44,570 bases of DNA from Prevotellaceae bacterium (lineage in GTDB: Bacteria; Bacteroidota; Bacteroidia; Bacteroidales; Bacteroidaceae): positions 1 through 44,570 of the forward strand of contig JABZKU010000019.1 in assembly GCA_015257125.1 (NCBI GenBank). The letters run 5' to 3'. Positions within the stretch are counted from its first letter, which is position 1; each line of letters opens with the position of its first letter. Shown in pieces: positions 16,681 through 25,714 of this stretch. The position numbers were made by a program, and so were the translations under genes. The notes beneath the pieces are model-generated. The model was not told the origin of the DNA, did no database searches, and saw only the letters and a list, made by a program, of their open reading frames with translations.

Positions 16681-17985
16681 ATGCGCCGAATCTTTCTTTT
16701 GGGCTTGACAGCTGTTGCAGCCTTCGGGACGCTACAAGCTCAAACTGCACGCCGCGGACATCGCGGCGTGACGCATGCAACGGTCGATTCTACGACACTC
16801 ATTGCTAACAATTATGCACACCGACTCGATAGTTTGTCGCAAGCTGCTCGCACTGCTGATAATGACAGCGACGATGTGCTCGAAAATCCTTATTACTTCC
16901 CGCTTTTTGCCGGAAACACGCTCTATGATGCGCAACTGCGCGATGCGTTGGGACGTCTTTCGACGGAAAAGAATGGCGTGCCGAGTGCTGTTTCGAGTGC
17001 GCTGCTGGACATCTACACGCAACGTCCTGATTTGGTGACGCGCGTGCTGCCGGTTGCCGATCCGTCGAAAACGAATCAGTCGAATGCCAAGGCCACAGCC
17101 TCGCAAGTTGAACTGTCGGCGCCGAAACCTGCACCCGTGGCTCCCGCTGCGCGTCCGTGGATGGACGATGCTGCACTCAATATTCAAGTGGAGCGTCCGA
17201 ACTTTTGGACTTTCAAAGGCAATTTCTCGTTGCAGTTCATGCAATATTACGTGAGCGACAACTGGTACAAGGGAGGTGAAGACCACAATTCGCTCTTGGC
17301 GATGCTCAATGCCGAAGCCAATTACGACAACAAGGAGAAGCTGACTTTCTCCAATAAGTTGGAAATGCGCTTGGGCTTCCAGTCTTCGCAGTCGGATACG
17401 CAACATGAGTATAAAACCAACGCCGACCAAATCCGTTTGACCAACAAGTTGGGACTTCAAGCAGCGAAGCGCTGGTACTACACGGTGATGTTGCAGTCAT
17501 GGACACAATTCTATCCCGGTTATCAAGCCAACGATCCCAAAGTGTATTCCGACTTCATGTCGCCTTTTGAGTCGGTGCTTTCGGTCGGTATGGACTACAA
17601 GTACAAGAAGGGCAGTTTTGAACTTTCGGCTACCCTCTCTCCGATCGCTGCCGACTACAAGTATGTCGATCGTCTTGCACTTGCCGGACGTAATGGTATT
17701 GATGCCGGAAAACATTCGCGTTTGAATCTCGGTTCGACGGTGACGGTCAACAGCCGTTGGGAACTGGCGAAAGGCTTGTTGTGGACTACGCGTTTCTACG
17801 CCTTCACAAGTTACTCACGCGTTCAGGCGGAGTGGGAAAACACGTTCGCGCTCAAAGTGAACAAGTACCTCTCTACGAAAATCTTCCTCTATCCTCGTTT
17901 TGACGACGGTGTGAAGCGCAAGCAAGGACAGAGCTATTTCCAATTCAACGAATACCTTTCGGTGGGATTGGACTTGGGTTTCTAA
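16681..17985 (+). CDS. DUF3078-family outer-membrane protein
   Basis: A 434-aa exported protein with a signal peptide (about 1-20, ending TLQA). After a low-complexity Pro/Ala linker (about 135-160), the C-terminal 260 residues are rich in alternating beta strands and aromatic residues and end in the strand SVGLDLGF, as expected for an outer-membrane barrel. The segment DNWYKGGEDHNSLLAMLNAE followed by LTFSNKLEMRLGFQSS is what I remember as the DUF3078 core. No enzymatic or transport role is established for this family. It may be cotranscribed with mltG, and a very strong terminator follows. Confidence 0.82.
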   Translation: MRRIFLLGLTAVAAFGTLQAQTARRGHRGVTHATVDSTTLIANNYAHRLDSLSQAARTADNDSDDVLENPYYFPLFAGNTLYDAQLRDALGRLSTEKNGVPSAVSSALLDIYTQRPDLVTRVLPVADPSKTNQSNAKATASQVELSAPKPAPVAPAARPWMDDAALNIQVERPNFWTFKGNFSLQFMQYYVSDNWYKGGEDHNSLLAMLNAEANYDNKEKLTFSNKLEMRLGFQSSQSDTQHEYKTNADQIRLTNKLGLQAAKRWYYTVMLQSWTQFYPGYQANDPKVYSDFMSPFESVLSVGMDYKYKKGSFELSATLSPIAADYKYVDRLALAGRNGIDAGKHSRLNLGSTVTVNSRWELAKGLLWTTRFYAFTSYSRVQAEWENTFALKVNKYLSTKIFLYPRFDDGVKRKQGQSYFQFNEYLSVGLDLGF

Positions 17986-18019
17986 AGAATACTCGACACA
18001 GCCCTACTCCACAAGGTAA

Positions 18020-18065
18020 AACAAAGCGGAGCAAACACTCTTTGAAGTGTTTGCTCCGCTTTGTT
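18020..18065. terminator. Very strong bidirectional terminator between DUF3078 gene and htrA
   Basis: A perfect 20-bp stem (18020-18039 with 18046-18065) encloses a 6-nt loop. Its base is A/T-rich, so either strand ends in T-rich sequence. It separates two convergent genes. Confidence 0.9.
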
Positions 18066-18121
18066 GTGTGGCATGGGGCACGGCACAGATTGGTACCTCA
18101 TGATATTTACAGAAAGTCGCT

Positions 18122-19609
18122 TTATTTGTGGGCTTTATTCTTGTTTTTGGCGTCTCCAAGCTCAACGGTGAAAGAGCGGTTGAGGCCACTTTGCGTTTTT
18201 GCGCGAATCCAAAGCACGCGATCGCTGCTTCTGTTGGCGGCTTTGACGGCTTCTTCGAAATCTTGCACAGACGACATCACAAGATCGTTCACTTGCATGA
18301 TGATGATGCCCTTGGTGATGCCGGCATCTTGGAGTTTTCCGGCTTTGATGCTGCTGACCAAAAGACCATTGCGCAGACCCAATTCGCGCTTCTCGTCGTC
18401 GGTCAGTACGCGCAAGGCGGCTCCCATCGATTCGGTGTCGACTGTTTCAAGATTGCCGGTGGTACCTTGCTCGTTGCGCAGCGTGAGGGTTGTGGTGTAT
18501 TCCTTTTTCTTGCGGAGATAGGTCACTTTCACTTTGTCGCCGGGACGATGCATGGCAACGATCTCTTGCAACTGGCCGAACTTGTCGATTTTCTGGCCAT
18601 CGATGGCCGTCACGACGTCGCCTTTCTGCAAACCGGCAGCATCGGCTGCGCCGTCTGCGGTGACTTCTGCGACATAGAAGCCGGAGAGTGTGCCGAGGTC
18701 GGTTTCTTTGCCCTTGTCTTTCTGTTCGTCGATGTAGTTAGACACCGAAGTTCCGCGGATGCCCAGCAACGCGCGCTGCACTACGCCAAATTCACGGAGG
18801 TCTTTCACTACCTTGTTCATAATGGTGGTCGGGATGGCAAAGCCGTATCCGCTGTAAGAACGCGTTTCGGAGTAGATCATTGAGTTGATGCCGACCAATT
18901 CGCCCGCAGCATTGACGAGTGCACCGCCGGAGTTACCGGGATTGATGGCGGCATCAGTTTGAATGAAGCTTTCTACCGGATTGGCCGATTGCATGGAACG
19001 GGCTTTCGCGCTGACGATGCCGGCCGTAACGGTGGAGGTGAAACCATAAGGGTTGCCGATGGCGAGCACCCATTCGCCAATTTTCAGTTTCTCACTGCTA
19101 CCTACGGTGATAGGTTGCAGGTTTTTGGCTTCGATCTTGATGAGCGCGAGATCGGTGTCCTTGTCTTGACCGATGATACGGCCTTTGAATTCGCGATTGT
19201 CGTTGAGTTTCACCAAAATCTCGTCAGCATCTTTCACAACGTGGTTGTTGGTGACGATATAGCCGTCGGCAGTGAGGATCACTCCCGAGCCGGCTCCGCT
19301 ACGTTTGGGCGTTTGACGCGGTTGTTGCTGGCGCGGTGTGCTTTGGCCGAAGAAATCTCCGAAAAAGTCTTCGAAGGGATTGAAGTATTGCACGTTCTCT
19401 TTGGGAGCTGAGGCGGAAACCTTTATGTAGACGACAGAGTTGAGTGCTTTGTCGGCGGCAACCGTCAAATCGATGGGTTGCGACACAGAACCGCTCTGTG
19501 CGGGAGAGGAAATAGGAGTGGGAGATTTGGGGCTTTCCATTGCCATTGCTTTCGGTGCTGTGCAAATTGCTGTGGAAAGAAGGAAAGCAGAAATGATTTT
19601 CATGTCCAT
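18122..19609 (-). CDS. degP: HtrA/DegP-type periplasmic serine protease
   Basis: A 495-aa envelope protease/chaperone of the HtrA family that degrades misfolded proteins. The start is taken at MDMKIISAF (19609), with MKII (19603) as an alternative. A promoter -7 box about 30 nt upstream excludes the longer frame reaching 19669. A signal peptide covers roughly the first 22 residues. In the trypsin-like domain the triad is His123 (VTNNHVV), Asp153 (KDTDLALI) and Ser227 (NPGNSGGA). Two PDZ domains follow, about 300-385 (GFYVAEVTADGAADAAGLQKGDVV) and 405-485. The Q-linker near FGDFFGQSTPRQQQPRQ matches the mobile loop region. It is a single-gene unit. Confidence 0.94.
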   Translation of the reverse strand: MDMKIISAFLLSTAICTAPKAMAMESPKSPTPISSPAQSGSVSQPIDLTVAADKALNSVVYIKVSASAPKENVQYFNPFEDFFGDFFGQSTPRQQQPRQTPKRSGAGSGVILTADGYIVTNNHVVKDADEILVKLNDNREFKGRIIGQDKDTDLALIKIEAKNLQPITVGSSEKLKIGEWVLAIGNPYGFTSTVTAGIVSAKARSMQSANPVESFIQTDAAINPGNSGGALVNAAGELVGINSMIYSETRSYSGYGFAIPTTIMNKVVKDLREFGVVQRALLGIRGTSVSNYIDEQKDKGKETDLGTLSGFYVAEVTADGAADAAGLQKGDVVTAIDGQKIDKFGQLQEIVAMHRPGDKVKVTYLRKKKEYTTTLTLRNEQGTTGNLETVDTESMGAALRVLTDDEKRELGLRNGLLVSSIKAGKLQDAGITKGIIIMQVNDLVMSSVQDFEEAVKAANRSSDRVLWIRAKTQSGLNRSFTVELGDAKNKNKAHK

Positions 19610-19638
19610 ATGTATAGTTTTATTGGTTTGTTCTGAGG

Positions 19639-19669
19639 CAAAAGTAAGTTTTTGGGGATAAAAGTGCAA
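19639..19669 (-). promoter_or_regulatory. Predicted promoter of htrA/degP
   Basis: On the minus strand TACTTTTG (19646 to 19639) fits the -7 box and TTG (19669 to 19667) lies 20 nt upstream. The implied leader is about 25 nt. Confidence 0.6.
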
Positions 19670-19779
19670 GTCTTTGAAGAAGAACGCACTGGGGGTTTAA
19701 GTTAGATTTTACACTTTTCTCGTGTGAATTGTGCGAATCGGCAAGTACTTAGGACTTTTTTGAAGCAAAATGCGCCCAC

Positions 19780-20931
19780 TTATTCTTCCCACATGAGGTC
19801 GGACATCACATCGTCGGAAACAAAGATGCCGGAAGCGGTGAGTCGTAGTCGATCTTGCGCATCGAGTTGCAAACGTCCGCCGTCAATGTGCGGTTGTGCT
19901 AGGCGAAGCAGCGTGGGGCGGTGTGATTCCGGCACTTCTTGCAGGGAAAGGCCATCAACGGTACGCAGTCGAGTGCAGATCAACTCGTTGTAGCATTCGT
20001 TGTCCGTGAGGGTTTCGATGTTATGCGGGACATCGGCAAAGGAACTTGCTCTACCGGCCTCCATATATCGGCGCAGGCTGTATTCGTTCACACGTCTTTG
20101 GCGGTGTCCGTCGTAGGAATGGGCGCCAGGGCCTAAGCCAAGATACGGAATGCCTTGCCAATAGGAGGAGTTGTGGCGCGATCGGTAGCCGGGACGTGCG
20201 TAGTTTGAGATTTCATATTGCTCAAATCCAGCAGCTTTTGCGTGTTGTGTGAGAGATTGGAACATGGCCAACGACGTTTCGTCGTCACATTCTTGCACGA
20301 TGCCGCGCTGCCGTGCATAATATAATGGAGTGCCTTCTTCGTACATGAGCGAATAGGCCGAAAGATGAGCGATGGGGAGTTGAAAAGCTTGCTCCAATTC
20401 CCATTTCCAGTCAGAAAGTTGCTGTCCCGGTAGGCCAAAAATAAGGTCGATGCTGATATTTTTGATTCCGGCGTCTTGTAATATCGTAATGGCCTCTAGT
20501 GCTTGTTGGGCGGTGTGGCGGCGTTTGAGAAATAGCAAACGCTGTTCGTCGAAACTTTGCACACCGAGGCTGATGCGGTTCACACCGAGTTGCAGCAAGT
20601 GGTGGACTTTTTCCGGTGTGATGTCGTCGGGATTGGCTTCGAAGGTGATTTCCGCGTCGGGATCGAAGGAACAATGGCGATGCAATGCCGAAAAAATGAT
20701 TTCCATCTCCTCGTCGTCGAGTTGAGAAGGCGTTCCTCCACCGAAATAAAGCGTGGAAACGGGTGAACCGTCGTATCGAAAAGCCAATTCTTGGCAGAGG
20801 GTGTGTACAAAAGCATCGCGTTCCCTTTTGCCGTGGACGGTGCTGTAGAAACTACAGTAGATGCATCGTTTTTCGCAAAAGGGAACGTGAATGTAAATGC
20901 CTGTGGAATGTGGTGATTTTAGTCTATCCAT
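19780..20931 (-). CDS. hemW: Radical SAM heme chaperone HemW
   Basis: A 383-aa radical SAM protein. The cluster motif CEKRCIYC places Cys19, Cys23 and Cys26 in a CxxxCxxC pattern, preceded by GIYIHVPF, a hallmark of HemW/HemN-like proteins. The SAM-binding region YFGGGTPSQL and the later LSAYSLMYEEGTPLY fit HemW. HemN-type coproporphyrinogen dehydrogenases usually have a longer N-terminus and an extra Cys, so heme trafficking to cytochromes is the better guess. Its ATG lies 13 nt inside the end of lysA, so translation is probably coupled. Confidence 0.9.
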   Translation of the reverse strand: MDRLKSPHSTGIYIHVPFCEKRCIYCSFYSTVHGKRERDAFVHTLCQELAFRYDGSPVSTLYFGGGTPSQLDDEEMEIIFSALHRHCSFDPDAEITFEANPDDITPEKVHHLLQLGVNRISLGVQSFDEQRLLFLKRRHTAQQALEAITILQDAGIKNISIDLIFGLPGQQLSDWKWELEQAFQLPIAHLSAYSLMYEEGTPLYYARQRGIVQECDDETSLAMFQSLTQHAKAAGFEQYEISNYARPGYRSRHNSSYWQGIPYLGLGPGAHSYDGHRQRRVNEYSLRRYMEAGRASSFADVPHNIETLTDNECYNELICTRLRTVDGLSLQEVPESHRPTLLRLAQPHIDGGRLQLDAQDRLRLTASGIFVSDDVMSDLMWEE

Positions 20932-22070
20932 GATTCAGGAAGCGGCCGGCAGTTGTAGCAAGAAGCCATGATTTCTCCGTAGGCTCCCGCAGATTTGAAC
21001 GCAATCAAGTCGCCGCGTTGGGGACTGGGCAGGTTATAGTCGGAAAGAAAGACGTCGCTGCTTTCGCATATCGGACCAACAATGTCGAAGCGGGCGGTGG
21101 GAGCTTCGGGGTGCGACAGATTGCGCGCTTCATGGGTGCTTCCGTAGAGAGCCGGGCGCATTAAATCTGTCATACCGGCATCGACGATGACAAAGTCCTT
21201 TTCGTGTCCGTGTTTTACGTAGAGCACGCGGCAGATAAGGGAGCCACATTGTGCCACCACCGCACGGCCGAGTTCGAAGTGCACCTGTTGTTCCGGACGC
21301 AGCACGAGTTTTTCTTTGAAAACGCGGAAATAACCGGAAAAATCTGGGATGGGTTCTTCTTCAGGCTCTGCATAGTTGACGCCCAATCCCCCACCTACGT
21401 TGATCCATTCGGTGCGAATGCCTTCTGCATCGAGCACGTTTTGCAGTTCGTTCACGCGTTGCACCAAATTCTCGAAGGGTTCGAGTTCGGTGATCTGACT
21501 GCCGATGTGAAAGTGGAGTCCCACGTATTTCACTGCGGGCAACTCTTGGGCACGACGTATGGCCGGGAGCATGTCTTCCATGGCCAAACCAAACTTATTT
21601 TCATTGAGTCCGGTTGTAATCTTCGCATGGGTGTGTGCATCTACGTTGGGGTTGATGCGAAAAGCCACGTTGGCGACTTTGCCTTGGGCGGCTGCGAGTT
21701 CATTGATCACTTCCAATTCCGGAAGACTCTCGACATTGAAACAACTAATGCCTAAACGCAGTGCAGTGTTGATTTCTTGATCAGATTTTCCCACACCGGC
21801 AAACACAATGTCCGCCGGAGCGAAACCACAATCGGCAGCACGCTCAACTTCTCCCCCGCTTACGCAGTCTGCGCCGAGGCCGGCAGCTGCGATGAGGCGC
21901 AGAATACCAGGAGTGGCGCAAGCTTTCACGGCATAGTGCACATGAAAGTGCGGCGCATCGGCGATGGCATCGCGAATGGCTGCGAGTGTTTGCTGAAGAA
22001 GTTGTGTATCGTAGGTGTAAAAGGGAGTGCGGCGTTCTGAAAAGCGCTTCAAGTCCATGATGAGGTGCAT
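20919..22070 (-). CDS. lysA: Diaminopimelate decarboxylase
   Basis: Converts meso-diaminopimelate to lysine, using PLP. The 383-aa protein has the PLP lysine at Lys49 in HVHYAVKACAT, then CVSGGEVERA, GLHFHIGSQI and the PLP phosphate-binding INVGGGLGVNY. CESSDVF and GAYGEIMASCYNCRPLP are C-terminal active-site motifs of fold-type III decarboxylases. The start could be Met1 or Met5 (22058); Met1 is kept. It lies 55 nt after lysC, the first step of the same pathway, and overlaps hemW by 13 nt. Confidence 0.94.
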   Translation of the reverse strand: MHLIMDLKRFSERRTPFYTYDTQLLQQTLAAIRDAIADAPHFHVHYAVKACATPGILRLIAAAGLGADCVSGGEVERAADCGFAPADIVFAGVGKSDQEINTALRLGISCFNVESLPELEVINELAAAQGKVANVAFRINPNVDAHTHAKITTGLNENKFGLAMEDMLPAIRRAQELPAVKYVGLHFHIGSQITELEPFENLVQRVNELQNVLDAEGIRTEWINVGGGLGVNYAEPEEEPIPDFSGYFRVFKEKLVLRPEQQVHFELGRAVVAQCGSLICRVLYVKHGHEKDFVIVDAGMTDLMRPALYGSTHEARNLSHPEAPTARFDIVGPICESSDVFLSDYNLPSPQRGDLIAFKSAGAYGEIMASCYNCRPLPESWID

Positions 22071-22125
22071 TAAGATGAAAAGGTCGGCGCACCGAAAATC
22101 GATGCGCCGTAAGGAGATCTGATTC

Positions 22126-23448
22126 TTACTTGAAGAGTCGTTGTTGCAAAGCCTGAAGTGCAGCTTGTTTGTCGTCCATGCTCACCAAGAAAGAGATGTT
22201 GTGATCCGAACCGCCGTAGCTAATCATGCGAACGGGGATCTCTTTCAGTGCCATGGTGGCCTCGCTTTCGAAACCTTCGTTGCTCCATCGCAGATCGCCC
22301 ACTACGCAGATGATGCACATGTTCTCATCAACGACCACCGTGCCCACTTCTTTGAGTTCATCGACGATTGCTGCGAGCCGACTTGTGTTGTCAATGCTGA
22401 GAGATACGCCCACTTCGCTCGTGGTGATCATATCAATCGGGGTGTGGTACTTGTCGAATACGTTGAAAACCTTGCACATGAATCCACAAGCCAACAACAT
22501 GCGCGAGCTTACGATCTTAATTGCTGTGATATTGTCCTTGGCTGCAACGGCTTTAATGCGTCCGGCCTCTACTTCGTTGTTGATCAGTGTGCCGGGTGCA
22601 GAAGGATCGAGTGTATTCTTCAGACGAACGGGCACTCCGGCGTAGCGTGCAGGCTGAACACAGGTGGGGTGCAAGATTTTTGCACCGAAATAGGCCAATT
22701 CTGCAGCTTCTTCAAAATTGAGTTGGCGCACAGGGGTCGTACCTTCCACGAAGCGGGGGTCATTGTTGTGCATGCCGTCGATGTCGGTCCAAATCTGGAT
22801 TTCATCGGCGCGCACGGCTGCGCCAATCAGCGAGGCCGTATAGTCAGAACCACCGCGTTGGAGGTTGGAAACGTCGCCTTCGGCGTCGCGACAAATGAAG
22901 CCTTGGGTGATATAGATGTCATATCCGGGATGTTCGCGCAGCAATTCGTCGAGATGTTCGCGGATGAAAGCCGTATCGGGTTCGCCGTTTCGATCCAAAC
23001 GCATGTAATCTAAGGCCGGAAGAAGCACGGCTTTCACACCTTGCTCTTTGAGATACTCCGTAACCATGTTCGTACTCATGATCTCGCCTTTGGAAAGAAT
23101 CTCTTTTTCCACCACTTCGTCAAAATCGCGCGTGCGATAGTCGTGGAGTTCGAGGAAGATTTCGTCGAGCAAGTGGCGCACACGATCTTGGGTGTCGCTC
23201 TTATCAAAGAGTTCCGGCAGGTGACGGCGGTAAGTGTTGTGCAGAAGGTTGATCACATTGCTTGCACCTTCGGGATTGGCTTTGCTGAAATAGTCGGCAA
23301 TCTCCACCAAACTGTTGGTGGTGCCACTCATTGCAGAAAGAACTACGATTTTAGGTTCGCCGTCTTCCGTAATCAGTCGGCATACCTCCTTCATTCGTTC
23401 GGGTGAACCCACCGAAGTGCCACCAAACTTGTAGATTTTCATGCTCAT
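22126..23448 (-). CDS. lysC: Aspartate kinase, monofunctional
   Basis: Phosphorylates aspartate, the entry to lysine, methionine, threonine and diaminopimelate synthesis. The 440-aa protein begins with the KFGGTSVG nucleotide loop (7-14) and has the conserved LQRGGSDYTASLIGAA and WTDIDGMHNNDPR segments. Two C-terminal ACT domains (about 300-440) probably bind an inhibitory amino acid; VFDKYHTPIDMITTSEVGVSLS is in the first. No homoserine dehydrogenase domain follows. Met3 (23442) is an alternative start. It lies 15 nt after ftsE and upstream of lysA. Confidence 0.94.
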   Translation of the reverse strand: MSMKIYKFGGTSVGSPERMKEVCRLITEDGEPKIVVLSAMSGTTNSLVEIADYFSKANPEGASNVINLLHNTYRRHLPELFDKSDTQDRVRHLLDEIFLELHDYRTRDFDEVVEKEILSKGEIMSTNMVTEYLKEQGVKAVLLPALDYMRLDRNGEPDTAFIREHLDELLREHPGYDIYITQGFICRDAEGDVSNLQRGGSDYTASLIGAAVRADEIQIWTDIDGMHNNDPRFVEGTTPVRQLNFEEAAELAYFGAKILHPTCVQPARYAGVPVRLKNTLDPSAPGTLINNEVEAGRIKAVAAKDNITAIKIVSSRMLLACGFMCKVFNVFDKYHTPIDMITTSEVGVSLSIDNTSRLAAIVDELKEVGTVVVDENMCIICVVGDLRWSNEGFESEATMALKEIPVRMISYGGSDHNISFLVSMDDKQAALQALQQRLFK

Positions 23449-23463
23449 TGTTGGGTTAAAGGG

Positions 23464-24189
23464 TCAATAGAGTTGTTGTTGAGGATCGAGTACCGGGGGC
23501 ACGACAGCCTGACGAGCCGTGTATTCTGCTGAAACATCCTGTAGTCGGCTGTTGGCGCACTGTATTACTTTGCCCGGATAGCGCGAAAGGAAACTTTGGT
23601 TGTGTGTAACCATGACAACTGCCGTACCTGCGGCGTTGAGCTTGCGGAGCAATTCCATAATCTGCGTACCGGTCTCTTGGTCTAAGTTACCTGTCGGCTC
23701 ATCGGCCAAGATGAGTTTCGGATGGTTGAGCAGTGCCCGCGCAATACCGATGCGTTGGCGTTCGCCTCCCGACAGTTCGTGGGGATAGCGTCGACGTTTG
23801 TCAGCCATGCCCACTTGCTCCAGCACTTCGACGATGCGATTGCGACGAGCCTTGGCGTCTTTCCACTCTGTGGCGCGAAGGACGAAATCTAAATTGTACT
23901 CCACGTTTTTGTGGGCGAGGAAAAGGCTTTCTTGAAACACGATTCCCAGCTGTCGGCGCAGGGCTTGCACCGCTTTTGCACCGGCTTTTTTGAGATCACA
24001 GTCCAAAACGTTGAGGCGTTCGCCCTTACTTTCCAATTCGCCGTAAAGCATTTTGAGCAGAGAGCTTTTGCCGCTGCCCACGCGTCCGATGACGTAAACG
24101 AAATCTGACTCGTTTACGGCAAGATGCACGTTCTCTAATATCGCACGTCCGTCGATGAATACTTTTGCGTTGTGAAGGTCAATGAGCAT
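23464..24189 (-). CDS. ftsE: FtsE-like ABC ATPase
   Basis: A 241-aa ABC ATPase subunit. Walker A is GRVGSGKS (35-42), the Q loop is VFQESLFL, the signature is LSGGERQR (139-146) and Walker B ends in Glu164 (LILADEP). The best family match I can make is FtsE, which with FtsX controls septal peptidoglycan hydrolases; MacB/LolD-type ATPases are the alternative. No ftsX is beside it. The C-terminal 25 residues are a Pro/Gln-rich tail longer than usual. It opens a unit with lysC, lysA and hemW, from a -7 box about 115 nt upstream. Confidence 0.82.
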   Translation of the reverse strand: MLIDLHNAKVFIDGRAILENVHLAVNESDFVYVIGRVGSGKSSLLKMLYGELESKGERLNVLDCDLKKAGAKAVQALRRQLGIVFQESLFLAHKNVEYNLDFVLRATEWKDAKARRNRIVEVLEQVGMADKRRRYPHELSGGERQRIGIARALLNHPKLILADEPTGNLDQETGTQIMELLRKLNAAGTAVVMVTHNQSFLSRYPGKVIQCANSRLQDVSAEYTARQAVVPPVLDPQQQLY

Positions 24190-24301
24190 GCCTGAAGTCT
24201 ATGATGATGCGAGAGGTGATCGACCGCAAAGAGGACTTCCTCTTGTTTGGATCGTTGCCGGAAAGGCGTAAAAATAAGGGTCGATCTGCTGACAATTGCT
24301 G

Positions 24302-24309
24302 CAAAAATA
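24302..24309 (-). promoter_or_regulatory. Predicted -7 box of the ftsE-lysC-lysA-hemW unit
   Basis: TATTTTTG on the minus strand (24309 to 24302) matches TAnnTTTG. It implies a leader of about 107 nt. No -33 TTTG was seen. Confidence 0.5.
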
Positions 24310-24419
24310 GCCATTATCTCTGACATATCGACGTGTAAAGGCCTTTTGTTTTGCGAATTAACGCACGAAAGTGGGGCTTTGCGTTGCCCTTGCTTAATGA
24401 GTGACTGTCTTGTTCGCGA

Positions 24420-25712
24420 TTATTCAAGGTGAGAGGTGTGTTTCAACCAATCGGCCACGACAAACGAACTACCTCCGACAAAGATAGTGTCGTTTTCTTG
24501 TGCACTGCTTTGGGCTGCTTGCACAGCGGAGGGAACATCGGGATAAACAGTACCCACTAACCCTGCTTGAGCTGCCGCTTTTTGGAGTTCACCTGCGGGT
24601 AACGCACGTTTGATGTCGGCATTTGTGAAATAGTAGGTTCCTTCTTTGGGAAGTAGGTATAGTATTTCTGTTAAATCTTTGTCGGAGCAAACCCCAATAA
24701 CGAGATGGAGAGGTGATTCGAGCGAACGAAGTTGTGGAGTTAGGCTGTTCCACGCATCAGCATTGTGTCCTGTGTCTAAAATCATTCGAGGGTGCTGCCC
24801 CACTTCTTGCCATCTTCCGCATAGGCCCGTCAATTCAACTACATGCCCAAAGGCTTCTCGTACGCTTTTACGAGTCACTTTCTGAAAAACGTCTTTCGGT
24901 AAATGTGCGATGGCAGAAAGGATTGTGCGTGTATTGTGAATTTGGTAGTTGCCCGCGAGTTGTCCCTCTATTTTGCCCCAATCCGCAGTAGTATAGTGGA
25001 GTTTGCCGTCCACATTTTGGGCAGTCACTACCCTGCTCTCCTCTTCCGACCAATAGAGGGGAGCTTTTGCCTCATCGGCGAACGCTTGAAATACGCGGCG
25101 CGTTTCCGACGTGGTTTGTCCCACGACTACGGGAACGCCGGGTTTGATGATACCGGCTTTCTCCGTGGCAATTTTTTCGAGGGTGTCTCCTAAGAATTGT
25201 GTATGATCGAGAGAGATATTGGTGATGACACACAATTCAGGAACAATGAGGTTGGTGCAGTCCAAACGCCCCCCCAACCCGACTTCAATCACCGCGAAGT
25301 CCACCTTTTCCTCGGCAAAGTAGAGGAAAGCGAGGGCGGTGGTGAGTTCAAAGAAGGAAGGGGCGAGCGGTTCAAAGAAGGAGCGTTCGCGTTCCACGAA
25401 GTCTATGACGCGCTCTTTGGGAATGGGTTTCCCGTTGACGCGGATGCGTTCGCGAAAATCGACTAAATGCGGTGATGTATAGAGCCCTACGCGGTAACCC
25501 AGGGCTTGAAGTAAAGCCGCCAACGTGTGTGAAGTAGAGCCCTTCCCGTTGGTACCGGCCACATGGACACTGCGAAACGAGCGGTGCGGATGTCCAAAAT
25601 GCGCATCGAGCGCATGTGAGGTGGAAAGCCCGGCTTTATAGGCACCTGCCCCGATGTTTTGAAACATCGGGGCAGCGTTATAGAGATAATTGAGCGTGTC
25701 AGTATAGTTCAT
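24420..25712 (-). CDS. folC: Bifunctional folylpolyglutamate / dihydrofolate synthase
   Basis: Adds glutamate to folates using ATP. The 430-aa Mur-ligase-type protein has the P-loop HVAGTNGKGST at about 50-60, SPHLVDFRERIRVNG, an omega-loop region with FFELTTALAFLYF, and VGLGGRLDCTN. The C-terminal domain starts near GRWQEVGQHPRMILDTGHNADA. Length and order match FolC. It begins 2 nt after the dnaJ stop codon, so it is probably the third gene of a grpE-dnaJ-folC unit. Confidence 0.94.
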   Translation of the reverse strand: MNYTDTLNYLYNAAPMFQNIGAGAYKAGLSTSHALDAHFGHPHRSFRSVHVAGTNGKGSTSHTLAALLQALGYRVGLYTSPHLVDFRERIRVNGKPIPKERVIDFVERERSFFEPLAPSFFELTTALAFLYFAEEKVDFAVIEVGLGGRLDCTNLIVPELCVITNISLDHTQFLGDTLEKIATEKAGIIKPGVPVVVGQTTSETRRVFQAFADEAKAPLYWSEEESRVVTAQNVDGKLHYTTADWGKIEGQLAGNYQIHNTRTILSAIAHLPKDVFQKVTRKSVREAFGHVVELTGLCGRWQEVGQHPRMILDTGHNADAWNSLTPQLRSLESPLHLVIGVCSDKDLTEILYLLPKEGTYYFTNADIKRALPAGELQKAAAQAGLVGTVYPDVPSAVQAAQSSAQENDTIFVGGSSFVVADWLKHTSHLE

Positions 25713-25714
25713 TG

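Noticed and set aside
19670..19779. A fourth site of the quasi-palindromic units upstream of htrA
   Set aside because: A- and T-rich halves are visible but period and core motif are too weak to separate from the A/T-rich background.
20919..20931. Frameshift or fusion between lysA and hemW
   Set aside because: Both proteins are full length with normal ends; the 13-nt overlap is ordinary translational coupling.
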